Assembly: GCA_963693315.1 (NCBI GenBank) | Contig: OY856187.1 | Location: 112,941,746-113,005,745, forward strand | From: Diogma glabrata | Taxonomy: Eukaryota > Arthropoda > Insecta > Diptera > Cylindrotomidae | Direction: 5' to 3' | DNA: 64,000 bases | In this document: positions 10,991 to 22,998 of the stretch, in pieces | Position numbering within the stretch: the first letter of the stretch is position 1 | Layout: each line of letters begins with the position of its first letter | Notes under the pieces: model-generated | Seen by the model: the letters and a program-made list of their open reading frames with translations, nothing else | Databases searched by the model: none | What the model was told of the DNA's origin: nothing | Program-made: the position numbers and the translations under genes

Positions 10991-13078
10991 TTCAATGCAG
11001 CAAAACTCAATTGCAGAAATAAGGCAGATCATAAAAAAATTATATAATAATCTATATAATCCCAAAAAAAAAAAAAAATTTGATTAATTTTCTTTCCTTT
11101 TTTTTATTGAAATGTCTTAATTTATCTTAATTCTAAATTAGTTTTCAATTCTACTTAGGTTCTATTCACTAATCAAAATAAATATCTTCATTTTCTGAAT
11201 AAATAAAAAAAAATTAATATTAAATTTATATATAAAATTTTGACAGTTAATGTAACACCCATTTTTTATATCTAAATAAAATTTAATTTTCGTTACTTTT
11301 AGCTTAATGTTACCATCCCAAATTGAATATCTTAAAAAAAAATATTCTTTTATGATTGAATATAAATTGATTAATTCCTAAGAAAAAAAAAATTTCTAAT
11401 ATAAATAAGTTCATTTCGATTTTTTTCTTTGTTTATTTATTTCATTACACATAAAATATTATATAATCTGAAATAATCCTTTATTGTTTATAAAAGAAAT
11501 AAATTAACGTGTTCTTTTGTATTTCAACTTTACGCAAGTAAGAAGTATACATCACTTTCTCAGCTCATAAATATTCACATAGATATATGACGATAAAACA
11601 TGTAAGATAAATGGAGTTGAAACTCGAACGCGAAAATAGAATAACAAAATAAATGTATTTTTACTCGTTCATGAAATGGGAAATGAAAGACATAGATTTA
11701 TTTGATAGAGCGCTGTCGTATGTATCCTCAAACACATAACTATATATCCTCAGTGTTATACAGATTTATATTATTAGAGGGTTTACGGTGATAAAATAAA
11801 AGATAAACGATTGATTTTCTAAGATAAACAGTTGCGACAGTTAAGTCGGGTTTTGTTTTACGTATCTGACGATTGATTTAATTTGTATATATGGATGAGA
11901 AAAAAATTTCTATATCTAAGATTTTTTTCTTCTTCTTTTTCATGTTTGTCATTCGATGATTTCATTTTTTCACTTGTTTTAAATTATTTTTTTTTCTTTT
12001 GTTTCGTGATAATTTAATACTCTTAATGCTCACTATCATATTCAGCTTAAGTGTTTACATTGATAATCTTTTAATTTATTAGTGAGAATTTAATTTTTAA
12101 TTCGAAAATTATTTTGATTATGTCTTATAAAACTAGGTCTATTATGTCTTATAAAACTAGGTCTTTAGGTCTATATTTAAATATTTTACCTTAAAGATAT
12201 AAAACCAAGTTAAGGTAACAATTAATGATTATATTTGAATATTTTTAAACACGTTGTTGATTTGAGGATGAGATCAATGAAGATATTCTCTTAATTAATA
12301 TCTTTACAAGTTATTGTTATTTAACAGATTTGATTTATTGTGCAAATTGGTGGGATCAGTAGTGTAGATGCTAATAATATCAGAGAGAGAACATCTAAAA
12401 GATAACTTCATTTAATTATAAAGACGGTGTTTTCATTCTTGTCTTGCAATTCAAGGTCTGAGTAACGTATCATTATGTAAACTTAATTTTAAAATCTTAA
12501 ACTATCCTCCTCCTTCAAATCAAAATGCAGGTTTTTTGTTCTTCCTTATATCAATCAAATTTACTATTTCATTTAATTTCTATTATAATTATCTAACAAA
12601 TTTGATGGTCATTTAGAAAAAAACATACAATTAATTGTTTACTTACATGTGAACCCAACACACATATTTAATATCTTAATATCACAACCCACCAATTTTA
12701 CGGTCATAAATTTTAACCATTTATTTCAATTTGTTAATCAACCTACTACCCCTCATAAATCATATAACAAATTATTTTAATGTTACAAAATCACATAGGA
12801 ACAGAGTCAGACAGAAAATGTTTGGAATTAAATGCATTTGTTGTTATATGTGATTTTTATTTGATTAAATATAGTAATTAGTAATATGAGTGATGATTAA
12901 AAAAATTATAATTTATTGACATATTTTTATGATTTAAATATATTAACAAAAAATTTATGATTAACATCTGTTGCTTTATTTCATATATTATTGCTTATTT
13001 TCAATGTTAAAATATAAAACAAGTAGAATTACAAATAAATAGATTACGTCGTGTTGTGTCATTTTTAGTTCATACGTA
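10991..13078. other. AT-rich region, nothing recognised
   Basis: About 2 kb of AT-rich DNA with poly(A) and poly(T) runs. The only structure I see is a 24-bp direct duplication ('atgtcttataaaactaggtc') at about 12120-12165. No coding motifs on either strand. Confidence 0.5.
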
Positions 13079-13729
13079 CCCGAGCAGAAATAAGTTATGG
13101 AAAGCCTGACTATAGTCAGGGCGTGATCAGATCCTGATCATTCCAGAAAGTGCAAGCCTTATTAGGGCAATCTGATGAGATCCTATTCCGGGCCTGATTT
13201 ACAATACCCTTTTAGGGTATACCTTATTTGAATATATCAGGCCCTGATTTGGGGCCTGACCCTGATTTAGTTTTTCCTATTTGACTGGTAGCTGAAATTT
13301 CAATTGTTTAAAATTCACTAGAGTGTTATCAATTTTAGAAATATATAGCTAAAATCTTTTCATGTTTATGTTTTAGTTATCGCTTTTCGACTGAAAGACT
13401 ATAATAATAGTGATTAGGGTTAGATGTTTTTTAATTTTTTTCCTTTGTAATTTTTTTTATTTTATTTTAATTAAATTATGTATATAATATAAAAATAAAT
13501 ATCAGTGTCTAGTCCGGATATCCCAATGAGGGCCTGTTTCGATTATCCCAATCAGGGTCTGATCCGATTATCCCAATCAGAGTCTGATCCGGTAATCCCA
13601 ATCAGGACTTGATAGGGAATAGTTACACTCATGATCAGGACCCAATCATGCTGCCCTACCAATGCCTGATGCGCACTATGGCAGACCTGATCAGGGCATT
13701 ATTTGATCCCTGACAAATTTTTGTTCGGG
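13079..13729. mobile_element. 651-bp transposon with CCTGAT/ATCAGG motif arrays
   Basis: The left end is CCCGAGCAGAAATAAG and the right end, inverted, is CCCGAACAAAAATTTG. TA flanks both sides (13077-13078 and 13730-13731), a likely target duplication. The interior carries well over a dozen copies of CCTGAT or ATCAGG, often combined as a near-palindrome (ATCAGGGCCTGAT type), concentrated toward both ends. Four copies of a ~29-bp unit (cccaatcagggtctgatccg-type) lie in tandem at about 13515-13620. It has no coding capacity, so it would be a non-autonomous element. Confidence 0.75.
13515..13620. repeat. 29-bp tandem repeat, four copies
   Basis: Units of the form 'tatcccaatcagggtctgat' plus about nine bases recur four times with a few substitutions. 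They lie inside the right half of the 13079-13729 element and are built from its CCTGAT/ATCAGG subterminal motif. Confidence 0.8.
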
Positions 13730-14019
13730 TAATTTTGACTATTTTAACTATTTTTAACTGTTGACATTAAATTTTTTGTTAAGCTTTAAATCACCTTGCA
13801 TGCGATTTGATAATATTATACCGCCATTTTCATCAATTAGTTTTATTCAATTTAAATAACAATACAATCAAATATTTTAGTGTATTTAAAACAAACCAGC
13901 CAGGAATGTTGTAATTTATTTATTTATTTATTTCGTCTGGTTAAATCGTTTAAAATTATTGAATTTGGTAGATTTGATGGTTTGATTTGGGATCAGGCTA
14001 ATATGTTGATTTGATTAAC
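13730..14019. other. Spacer between transposon and gypsy fragment
   Basis: AT-rich; contains a (TTTA)n run near 13915-13932. Nothing else recognised. Confidence 0.5.
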
Positions 14020-14344
14020 ATCTACATTACTATTAATCTCTACGTGATAGAGCATCTGCGTTTTGATTCAACTTCCCCATTTTGTACTTTATTATATAAT
14101 CAATGCTATCAATTTCAATTCGCCAACGTATTAATCTAGAAGATGGGGTTGATAAACTCTTTAACCAAACTAATGGTTTATGGTCCGTTTTAATGATAAA
14201 GTGTTGATCATATAAATAAGGTTAAAAACGTTTCAGTGTCCACACTATAGCAAACAGTTTTTTCAATGGTGGAATACTTCTTCTCAGGTTTATTTAGCAC
14301 TCTGCTTGCATATGCGACCGAAAAGTCTGCGAAATCAAATTCTT
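14020..14344 (-). pseudogene. Ty3/gypsy pol fragment, RNase H domain
   Basis: Read on the minus strand, DFADFSVAYASRVLNKPEKKYSTIEK is followed after a frameshift by HFIIKTDHKPLVWLKSL, SSRLIRWRIEI, YKMGKLNQNADALSR. These are the standard landmarks of the retrotransposon RNase H domain (the YASR block, TDHKPL and the NADALSR end). The frameshift lies between CYSV... and YDQHFIIK, and there are stops in the wrong frames. The domain abuts a solo-LTR-like insertion at 14345 and belongs with the RT parts at 14583-15510 and 16688-16970. Confidence 0.8.
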
Positions 14345-14582
14345 GTAACGACTGTAACGACTGTAACGACTCTTCGTTGGTTCTTTTAGATTATTGAGCA
14401 AATACGACAGTAAAAGACAGATCTTTGGTTAACAGAATCTCAAACTTTATTTGTCAACAAATTACAGAAGCTTCCGTTTTTCCTTACAATAAATTCCAGG
14501 GTCTCCAATTTATGTACAATAAACTTCACCGCTTTTCCACAATTTGAGTCAATAATATTCGGAATCGTAACATCTGTAGTTA
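14345..14582 (-). mobile_element. Candidate solo LTR in gypsy pol
   Basis: On the minus strand it starts TGTTACGATTCC and ends GTTACA. The end contains a 9-bp motif (cgttacagt) three times. It lies inside the RNase H coding region of a gypsy element, between the VSTD block and the DFADFSVAYASR block, which are normally close. No clear target duplication was seen, and part of the flanking DNA to about 14840 may belong to the same insertion. Confidence 0.35.
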
Positions 14583-15510
14583 CTATTCCACTAAGTTCAG
14601 ATTCTTTCACTATTAGTACCCAGGCTCAAGTACCACCGATTATTCCTTAAACTTGCGAATATTTATAAACACTTTTAATTGCAAAAGTAAAACTGACTAT
14701 CTGATATTTTTGTTCGCTGATTTATATCGAAAAATAAATAAATCGAAACTTCTATAATCCACTAGAAATCAATACTACGTAGTCCGTACATCTTGAATAG
14801 GCCACACCTGTTTTAATTCATACTTGCCAATAGTGATTTAAGTTCACCAAATGCCACCCATTTCAACATCAGTAGAAACTATAAATTTTAAGGAAAATTC
14901 TGGGTACCTCAAAACAAGGGCACTTGTAAGAACTATTTTAAGTTATTTGAAAGAATCTTCGCAAAATGCTGACCATATAAGTGAGCTGTTTTTCTTTAAA
15001 AGCAAAGATAAGAAAAATGATCAACATACCGACGGCAATAGCTACATAGCCCAAAATACGATTTAATATCCTTCCTACAATTTGGCTTAGGTAGTTGTAC
15101 AACATACTCAATTTTTTGAGATCTGGTTTTATTCCTTTCTCGGTAATTCCTAAATGCCTAAATCCGAAATTTCTTTTCGTAAAAAGTTGCATTTGTCTGG
15201 TTGCAATTTTAATTTATGATTTCGAAGACACCTCTGCACCTCAATTGATATATCGTTGTATTTTTTTAAATCGTAACCATATGTTACAATGTTATTCAGA
15301 TAAACAAAGCATTTGACACCATTTAAACCCAAAAGCACTACATACATCATGATTTGAAAAGGGGCTGGAGCTCCAGTCAGTCCAAACGGCATGCGATTGT
15401 AGTTAGTACTAAATACTGTCTTTTGTTAATCATTCGGATGGAACTTGATGGTATCCGTCGACTAACTCTACGGTTGAAAAGGAGTTACTTATACCAAGTT
15501 GATCTTATAT
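14583..15510 (-). pseudogene. Ty3/gypsy reverse transcriptase, C-terminal half
   Basis: On the minus strand, in order: QLGISNSFSTVELVDGYHQVP, then KTVFSTNYNRMPFGLTGAPAPFQ, KCFVYLNNIVTYG, NHKLKLQPDKCNFLRKEISDLG, ITEKGIKPDLKK, a degenerate LCSYCRRYVDHFS, and YPEFSLKFIVSTDV near 14870. These match Ty3/gypsy RT and the start of RNase H. The catalytic YxDD box is YLNN here (near 15287-15300): both aspartates are lost, so the enzyme could not work. Frame breaks separate the blocks. The 1.2-kb transposon at 15511-16687 splits this half from the N-terminal half. Confidence 0.85.
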
Positions 15511-16687
15511 CCCGACAAACATGTCATTTTACACGAGTATATGCACACTTCGTGCACATATTATTTTTACTAATTTTGTAGTGTTTTTTTAAATATTCTA
15601 GTAAATAATTTAAATTAAGTTGAAGTATAAATGTATTTGAGTACTAACGTCATACAAATTTGTTTTATTTTGTATACATGTATACATGTATTTTTTAAAC
15701 AAACGCTTACCGTGTAATTTTATATTTGTGCATTTTTCTATAAAATTTGCATGAAACATGTTTATGAAATGACCTACACACATACATGTAGGCGAAATGT
15801 GCATAAACTTGTGTACGAAATATGTAAATTTCGGTTGTTTAAAATTCACTAGAATTCTATCCATTTTAGATATAAAAAAAAAATAAAAAAAAAAAAAAAA
15901 AATTATTTATTTATTTGATTTTTTGTGTGTTTTTACAATATTTGAATAACTTGATAATGCCGCTGTAGGCGAAATATTGTTTTAATAAAAAAGAAATTTT
16001 AAAATAAAAATAATAACAATGAAAATTTAAAAAATTTTCTTTTAATCCATTTGGCTGAGAAAAAGGTTTAAAATAAAAAACAAATAAACTCAACAATTCA
16101 TAATTACCAGCCGACATAATAAACCTTAAACATTTTAGATATACATAGTTTACGTTTACTTCACATAATATGTAATATATTATATTTTAGTTATTGATTC
16201 TTGTTTCGGCTAAAAGACTATGGTTATAGCGGCTGTATTATGACTATATATGGGTTAGTATAAAGTTAAGATATTTCTATTAACGAATTTATTTAATATT
16301 TTGTAATATATCATAAACATCTTTCTAAGAAGTATACAGAAAATATATGTTTCTTTTGTAAACATATAAATGCAAAAGTGATGCATTTGTGTCTAAAATG
16401 AACCTAAAAATTTCCTGAACAAAATATGAACTTTCTGTAAATCTGGTGATGCACATGTTGTGAACATGTGTCTGAAAAACATTTGCATTGCTGCAAACCT
16501 GTGAATGTTTATATTGTAAACATTTTAGTGCACATTTGGTGCACATAAGTCTGAAATGTCAGTGCACATATGTGCTAAGGCGCTTCACGACATGTGCATG
16601 GTATGGTGCACATCATGTGCAAGACATGTGTTATGTACAATTTTGTGCACGGACATATCGTGTCATGCATTTTTTCCCAAATACGGG
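15511..16687. mobile_element. 1.2-kb transposon with GTGCACA/ACATGT motif arrays
   Basis: Ends are CCCGACAAACATG on the left and, inverted, CCCGTATTTGGG on the right. TAT flanks both sides (15508-15510 and 16688-16690), a 3-bp target duplication, and removing the element rejoins the gypsy RT frame (PLPNIVD... to DQLGISNSF). The two ends are rich in GTGCACA, TTGTGCAC, ACATGT and TGTAAAC-type motifs in both orientations. I found no transposase frame inside; the central part is AT-rich with a poly(A) tract near 15875-15900. Confidence 0.75.
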
Positions 16688-16970
16688 TATGTCAACAATG
16701 TTAGGCAACGGAAAAATATCACTGATAGTGTGATCATTTATAATTTCCTAAAATCAAAAACAACTCGCCAGTGCCTATTGGAATCTTCCAATTTTTTTGG
16801 AACAACCAACAATGGGGAACTGAATGGTCTAAAGCTGTCTTTTATAATGCTTTCATGCAACATATTTTCTACTTAATGATTGACTTCGTATATTGTTGCA
16901 TCAGGTAGCCTAAAAGGTTTGACATTGACAGGCCGTGAATCGGATGTTAATGGCTTAGAATATCGCCTTC
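16688..16970 (-). pseudogene. Ty3/gypsy reverse transcriptase, N-terminal half
   Basis: On the minus strand VNVKPFRLPDATIYEVN, then VENMLHESIIKDSFRPFSSPL, VVPKKLEDSNRHWRVVFDFRKL, and TISDIFPLPNIVD can be read with small frame breaks. This is the conserved entry into Ty3/gypsy RT (VNxRPYRLP, the 'SPWSSPLLIVPKK' block, 'WRVVVDYRKLN', 'PLPNIxD'). It continues into the C-terminal half at 15510 once the 1.2-kb transposon is removed. No integrase, gag or paired LTRs were identified. Confidence 0.85.
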
Positions 16971-17049
16971 TAAGAAGAACATAACGTTAAAATCTCTAAT
17001 AAAATTTTCAAGCAAATTTTTTTTTATAAATTCTTATAAATTTCTTATA

Positions 17050-17325
17050 AATTATGAAGCAGCTAAATTATATACACCCTTAGCGCTTAGTGACTGTTTA
17101 ACAAAATTGATAGATTCCCTTAACACTGATCTTAAAACAATTATGGATTGGGGTATTGCTAACAGTGTTGAATTCAATAGAAGCAAAGCAAAGGTTTGTC
17201 TTTTTTCTAGAATAACGACACCTAATTATTTTACATTAACGTTTGGCCCCCAAAATCTTTTGGAGAATGATTCTGTCAGACTTCCAGGAGTTGAGATTGA
17301 AAATAATATGAAGTTTTCATAATTA
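17050..17325 (+). pseudogene. LINE (Jockey/CR1-type) RT fragment
   Basis: The frame reads TPLALSDCLTKLIDSLNTDL, then IMDWGIANSVEFNRSKAKVCLFS and LPGVEIENNMKFS. This is the stretch after the catalytic YADD of Jockey/CR1-type LINEs ('INxDLxxIxxWGxxNxVxFNxxKT' and 'LGVxI'). About 90 codons survive and both sides are cut. It is not a recent copy of the LINE at 50215-52822, as the shared residues are limited to family-conserved positions. Confidence 0.6.
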
Positions 17326-18860
17326 CCTGATAATCAAATTAGATAAAACTTCGTTCATAAACATTTAGTACGGTTTACAACAGTTCTGCATCCCAGCTTC
17401 CGGTTTTGCACATACGGTAAAAATTTTTTTTTGTATTTTTTTGAAGTTTTTTCAGTGTCTTTATGCACACTACAGACTACAATAATAAAGTGATTATGAT
17501 GAAACTTATGGAAAAGGTTTCAATTAGTTTGAGAAGATAGTTATTATCTTTTTTAATACATTGATTAAAGTAGCGGGGGTGTAACATGCAACTGCTGACT
17601 TTTCACACTTTGTTTTTAAAGTTTGTTGGGAGTAGGGCATGGTTAGATTAATCGATTGTTCGATTAATTGATCATTTCACAAATTGTTCGATTAATCGAA
17701 CAAAAAAATTATTAATCGATTAATCTAAATTTACGAAAATGTTGAACATTTACAAATTTATTTAACGAATTTTGTACCGAATTGTGAAAAGGTTTATTGT
17801 CTAAAGATGTATTCTCTTTTTCTTACAAATTACTTTTCTAGTTGCTATGAATTAACCACAAAGTACATTAATAACAAAATTTGATCCCAATGCAAAAATC
17901 TTTACTTTGCCTTAAGTAATATTTTTATTATTAATGCAAACAGTAAACTATGGTTTGAAGTACTTTGAACTCCGTTAATTTCCATTCTGAAGGAAACAGC
18001 TTGTTTTTTATCATTTTCAGTTAGTACAGTATATTTTTAAACACATAATTTTGTAAGGTCTGAAAATTACAATGACAGAGAGGGAGATACAGATCCTAGG
18101 CTAACGCCTAGAGCAACAACTTAACTCTTAGGCAAAAAAGACCTACTTTACGCCCTTAATACATAGATAGCTATTAAATTTTTGTTTATTCTTATGTCAT
18201 TGTAAAAGTTGAACTTTTAAATATGATATACGTATTGTTTCAAAAAATTTAATAAAAATATTAGAATTAGTGAAAATTTTATTTAATCGATTAATCGATT
18301 AATCGGTGTTAAAATTTTCATATTAATCGTTAATCGATATTTAGTCCCAATCGATTAATCGACCATGCCCTAGTTGGGAGTGCTCAGAGCTCATTCATTA
18401 ATCAATTTTAATGACACTTTGAAAAAAGATGGAAACTTAAATGACAAAGAACTGATTAGTTTTTGGACAATATTGGGATAAGTGATGGGGGCCTCCCGAA
18501 CATCTGTTTATTGTGTCACCATTTTTTCAATGTTTGTTGGGAGCATACAACATTCGTTCGTGAATGAATTTTGATGACACTTTGGAAAAAGATGCAAATA
18601 TGTATGGCAAGGAACTGATTAATTTTTGAGCAATAGAACAAAATGGTGTGGGGTCCCTCAAGCACCAGTTTTTCTAAATCTCAATAGCACCTGTACCTGA
18701 TAATCGAATTAGATGTAATTTAGTACATGAGCATTAAGTACGGTTCACAACAGTTCTGCATCCCACTATCCAGTTTGTCACTTCCGGTTAAATTTATTTT
18801 TTACTTTTTCTATTACAACAGAATTTATGTTTGTTGGGATACTACTGCTTTCTTTAATAT
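17326..18860. repeat. Duplicated repeat block, interrupted by a hAT-type element
   Basis: The segment 'tacctgataatc...aacagttctgcatccca' at about 17322-17395 recurs at about 18697-18755. Between them a ~160-bp unit ('ttgttgggag...aatgacactttgaaaaaagatg') occurs at least twice (about 17602 onward and about 18513 onward once the inserted element is removed). This looks like a short tandem or satellite-like array. No coding was recognised. Confidence 0.6.
17633..18372. mobile_element. 740-bp non-autonomous hAT-type element
   Basis: It starts TAGGGCATGGTTAGATTAATCG and ends with the inverted copy (CGATTAATCGACCATGCCCTA). The 8-bp direct repeat GTTGGGAG flanks it exactly (17625-17632 and 18373-18380). 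TAGGG-type ends and 8-bp target duplications are the hallmark of hAT transposons. Several internal copies of ATTAATCGATTAATC-type motif lie near both ends. There is no transposase frame. Confidence 0.92.
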
Positions 18861-19734
18861 TGTTATAATTAGAACTGCGTGAGATCTACTATAACATTGT
18901 TATAACATTGGTTTTCCTTTAATTAAAGTATTTTATGGATATTAGCTCATTTTATATCCAGAACACTATGTTTTCAGAGCTGTGGTGAAGTTAGCCTATG
19001 CATCAGCGTCGCAATATTTTTTATTGATTTTGCGAATAAGTTTTTTTGTTTTATTAGACGAAACACCTAACGCATTTGATGAACCTTTGAATGATTTAAA
19101 AGTGTGATTATCATAAAGTTGTATCGAATGTTTTAAGGAATATAATTGGATGAAATATATATTTGTAAATGAATTAGCCAAAATAAAAGGATAAGTCATC
19201 TAATTTTAACTGTGAGTTTTAACGAAACTAAATGTTTAAAACATTAAAACATTTTAGTAAAATTTTAGAAAACTTTGTATGAATCTATCATATAATTTAA
19301 ATTAGATGATAACGCGGCTCAATTTTTTTCTGTACAGAAATTTATGTAATTAATTTAATTGCACAATACAATTATAGATATAATAAAAATTAAAAATTAT
19401 AATTCATAAATGTAAAATATAATTCAACTATCACATTTTGTCTGGTTTTATCTGGACTTGCAGTCTGCAGATAAGTAATTTAATAAAGTAATAAATAATG
19501 AAATACGTAGAAATTAATTAATTCTATATAATTAAAAAACTTTCAGAAATGTCAGTCATCAGAACTTCAGTCAAATGAAACATGTTCTTGCTTCATGTTC
19601 GTCAACAATGCCAACTTTATTTGAATAAAAAAGCGATATGCTTTCAGCATTGCGGGTAATTCGGGCAAATATAACGTTGAAAATAGGCTTTCGCAAAATG
19701 TATTATTTATAAATTATTAAATCCATTAATTAAA
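18861..19734. other. AT-rich region, nothing recognised
   Basis: No recognisable coding sequence or repeat between the satellite-like block and the foldback element. Confidence 0.5.
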
Positions 19735-20019
19735 CTGTGCGACAGCCAAAATCCGCTGAGGTTCTGACTACCGGGAAAAGTTATATCGGTAAAAAAAAAG
19801 TTATACGTGTCCCGGCGTTTCGCTGGGTCACATCTAGGAATCGAGATATATCGATTTGAAGTTAGTAAGTATCATATAGGAGAAATTGTCACGTTTGGGG
19901 TTCTTTTTTTGACATAACTCGAGAACGGCTAGTCCGATTTTGCTGAAACAAATTTAGAAATTAAGAATTACAATTCCTTTAATCTACTGATATACTTTAC
20001 AATTCCTTTAATCTACTGA

Positions 20020-20545
20020 TATAATAAAAAATTAAAATAAAGTAAATAAGAAATACAAAAAAATTAAAATAAATAAATAAATGAAATAAAAATAATAAAG
20101 CAAAATAAAAAAATAAGAAAAAAAATAAAATAAAAATATAATAAATATATAAAAAAATAAAATAAAAAAAATTTAAGAAATAAATAAAATAAATAATAAA
20201 TAAATAATGTATAAATAATAAAAAAATAATAAATAAATAATAAATAAACAATAAAAAATAATAATAAATAAAAATAATAATAACAATTAATGTATAATAA
20301 ATAATAATAATAAATAATAATAATAATAATAAATAATAATAAATAATAATAATAATAAATAATAATAATAATAAACAATAATAATACTAATAATAATAAT
20401 AAATAATAATAATAATATAATAAAATATAATAAAAATATAAAATAAAATTATACTAAAAATAATAAAATAAAATAATAAAATAAACTAAATAAATAAAAA
20501 TAAAATAGAAAATAATAAATAAAAAAGTAAAAAACAATAAAATTA
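20020..20545. repeat. AAT-rich microsatellite, about 0.5 kb
   Basis: Long runs of AAT, AAAT and AATA units with few interruptions, forming the core of the foldback element. The apparent reading frames here consist almost only of Phe, Ile, Leu and Tyr and are artefacts. Confidence 0.95.
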
Positions 20546-20732
20546 ATACACAAAGACACATAGACACATGTTCAAATACTTTTAAAACAATAAATTTTGG
20601 AGTTTACTTCAGTAAAAGTATTAAAAAAAAATTTCTATGAAAAATCAATATTCTTGTCAAAATGAGATACCTTTACTTAATTGTGAATAAAAGCGAAATG
20701 CTTTCATCGATTTTCATGATCTATGTCTCGTT

Positions 20733-20805
20733 TTGTGACTTTACGTCAAAGTAATAAGACTTGACACTTGTGTGACTTTACGTCAAAGTAATAAGACTTG
20801 ACACT
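20733..20805. repeat. 37-bp direct tandem duplication
   Basis: The sequence 'tgtgactttacgtcaaagta' followed by 'ataagacttgacact' occurs twice back to back inside the right half of the foldback element. The left side has a similar small duplication ('tacaattcctttaatctact') near 19970-20023. Confidence 0.9.
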
Positions 20806-21194
20806 TTTTCCCTATTTGAATTTTTCATGATTTTTTAAAATAGAATTTTTTTATTTTTAAGGCAAAAATTATTTTTTTTCTTCATAAATTTATTTATAAC
20901 TGCGAAACTGTTGATTGTGTAAAAAAATAATGTATTAGTAGATTTAAGGAATTGTAATTTTTAATTTTTCTGAATTTCTTTCAGTAAAATAGGACTTGTC
21001 GTTCTCGAGTTATGTCCCCAAAACGTGACTATTTCCCCTATATGATACATGCTAACTTCAAATCGATATATCTCGATTCCTAGACGTGACCCAGCGAAAC
21101 GCCGGGACACATATAACTTTTTTTTTTACCGATATAACTTTTCTAGGTAGTCAGAACCCCAGCGGATCACTGACCCCTACCTTTTGTCGCACAG

Positions 21195-22998
21195 TGTTAT
21201 AATTAATAACCAACTTAGAAACTTATTTTATAAGATATTTTTGCATTTTTGTAAATGATGCTTACAATAATATATACAAATGATGACAATTTTGACTTAA
21301 CCTTACATAAGTTATTTAAATAGATCAACGTTTCTTGCTCATATATAGGAAAACAAACTCACGCTTTTAATAATAATTTAAAATCTAAGCAGTCGATAAT
21401 TTATGAAATTTTTTTTTGAAATACTTCAATCTTTTTCGATTTTTCTAAATCAATTTCGATTCCTTAAAAAAAACTTTTGTTTGATCATCTCCTTATCTAT
21501 GTCTAAAAATTATAGATAAAAACAAAAATTTGCAATATTTTTGTTTTTTTTTGCGTAGAGAAATACGTTTTATAATTGCAGAAGTTTATTTCAAGTTGAA
21601 AGGACTTATAGTTTGTGAGAAATTCGATTATTTAGAAATTCGAACGGACACTGAAGTCTCACCACTAGAGTACCGTTTTTACTGTTTCAAAGTACTGAAC
21701 CCTAAAAAATGAAAATGAAATTCTTTCAGTGTATTCTGATATAAATTTGTTGATTGACTTATTGCAGTTGTTGTTTTTGTGTTTAATTTTTATTCCAAAT
21801 ATAGAGCATGAGTTGTAATAAGGCTGGTCGTTACAACTTCGATACTTTAATTTTCGTTCAGCTCCATGCAGCATGCACGAATATAGTGGAGAATATAGTA
21901 TTTAAATATATATAGTAATTGATGTAGAGTGAAATATTTTTTACATCTTGATTTTAACGGTTTAAATTGTCTAATAGCCTAAAAGATCTATGACACCGTC
22001 GTTAGATTTTGAGACAGTTAAGTTAACTATAGTCTATCTTTTGAATCATTTTAACACATTTGTTTGACATCCTCAAGATTTTTATGAGCAAGTAGATTCT
22101 TAATTCTTTAGACCATTTAGCGATTTGGCGAAGCGTGAACATCGCAGCAAATCCACCTTAAGATCTGACCAAGGAGGCTAGATACGCTTTTCAGTTAAAA
22201 CAATTAGCTATTGCAAGAACTGTATTATTTCATTTATTCTTCTGTGCAGTGCAGATTTTTATTACTCAACTTATAACTCGAATGATCTACTCTGTATTCA
22301 ATTATTAGCTGAGATCATTATTAGGGATTTGCGTTGTTTGTTTACTAGATCACTTTTATATTCATCCGAGTCCACAATGATGTAAGTTAAGATTGTAAAG
22401 AAAGGTAACAGTAGAATAGGATTCATCTTAGTTCCTTCAAACCCTTCAGCTAAGCAGTACTTCAAAATCTATTCAGATGTTATCCTTTGTACATAATTTA
22501 ATGAAAACTGTCAAAGAGAGACTTGAATTTATTAAATGTTCGGATTTGGTCAAAAGTTCTAATAATAACCTTAAAATTAGGTGACTTGGACCAAATTTAA
22601 TCTAAAACATTGAGTTAAAAGGGTTATTATTTTTATTATGTTATGTTTTGAAGTAATAATCACTAATGACAATTAAAAATAAAATTAGAAAAATTGATAT
22701 GAATACAACAAAAATGAGATTTTCTTAATGACAGTTACAGTGCTAGGTCACAAACACCTAAGGCTGTATTTTATTTTATTCTGCACTTTTTTTCAGGAAC
22801 CTATTGGATACGGTATGATGATTACGGTATGCCCACGTTTATTATTTTATCTTTATCAAAAATATGACTCAAAGGGTTTTTGAGAAATGACTCAAAGGGT
22901 TTTAAAACTCAAAGGGTTTTAATCTGATATTACTCGCAATACAGCAAACCGTTACAAGGAGGAATTAGTGTCTGAAATTTATACAACATTTTTCATAT
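21195..22998. other. Region without a recognised gene
   Basis: About 1.8 kb of AT-rich DNA. A 13-bp motif 'ctcaaagggtttt' occurs three times at about 22870-22920. No other structure recognised. Confidence 0.5.

Larger units (their letters stand above)
19735..21194. mobile_element. 1.46-kb foldback element with a microsatellite core
   Basis: The left arm (19735 to about 20000) and the right arm (about 20935-21194) are inverted copies of about 250 bp. Shared landmarks include CTGTGCGACA at the tip, 'ttatatcggtaaaaaaaaag', 'gtcccggcgtttcgctgggt', 'tcgagatatatcgatttgaag' and 'gtagatttaaggaattgtaa'. The core is pure low-complexity A/T triplet sequence (about 20020-20545). The arms have diverged slightly, so the element is not very recent. 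There is no coding sequence. Confidence 0.85.

Noticed and set aside
13079..13729. CRISPR-like appearance of regularly spaced repeats
   Set aside because: The motifs occur in both orientations, spacers are not unique or uniform, and the whole has transposon ends; the organism is eukaryotic.
19997..20378. Open frames of 80-100 codons on the minus strand
   Set aside because: They are translations of AAT/AAAT microsatellite, almost only Phe, Ile, Leu and Tyr.
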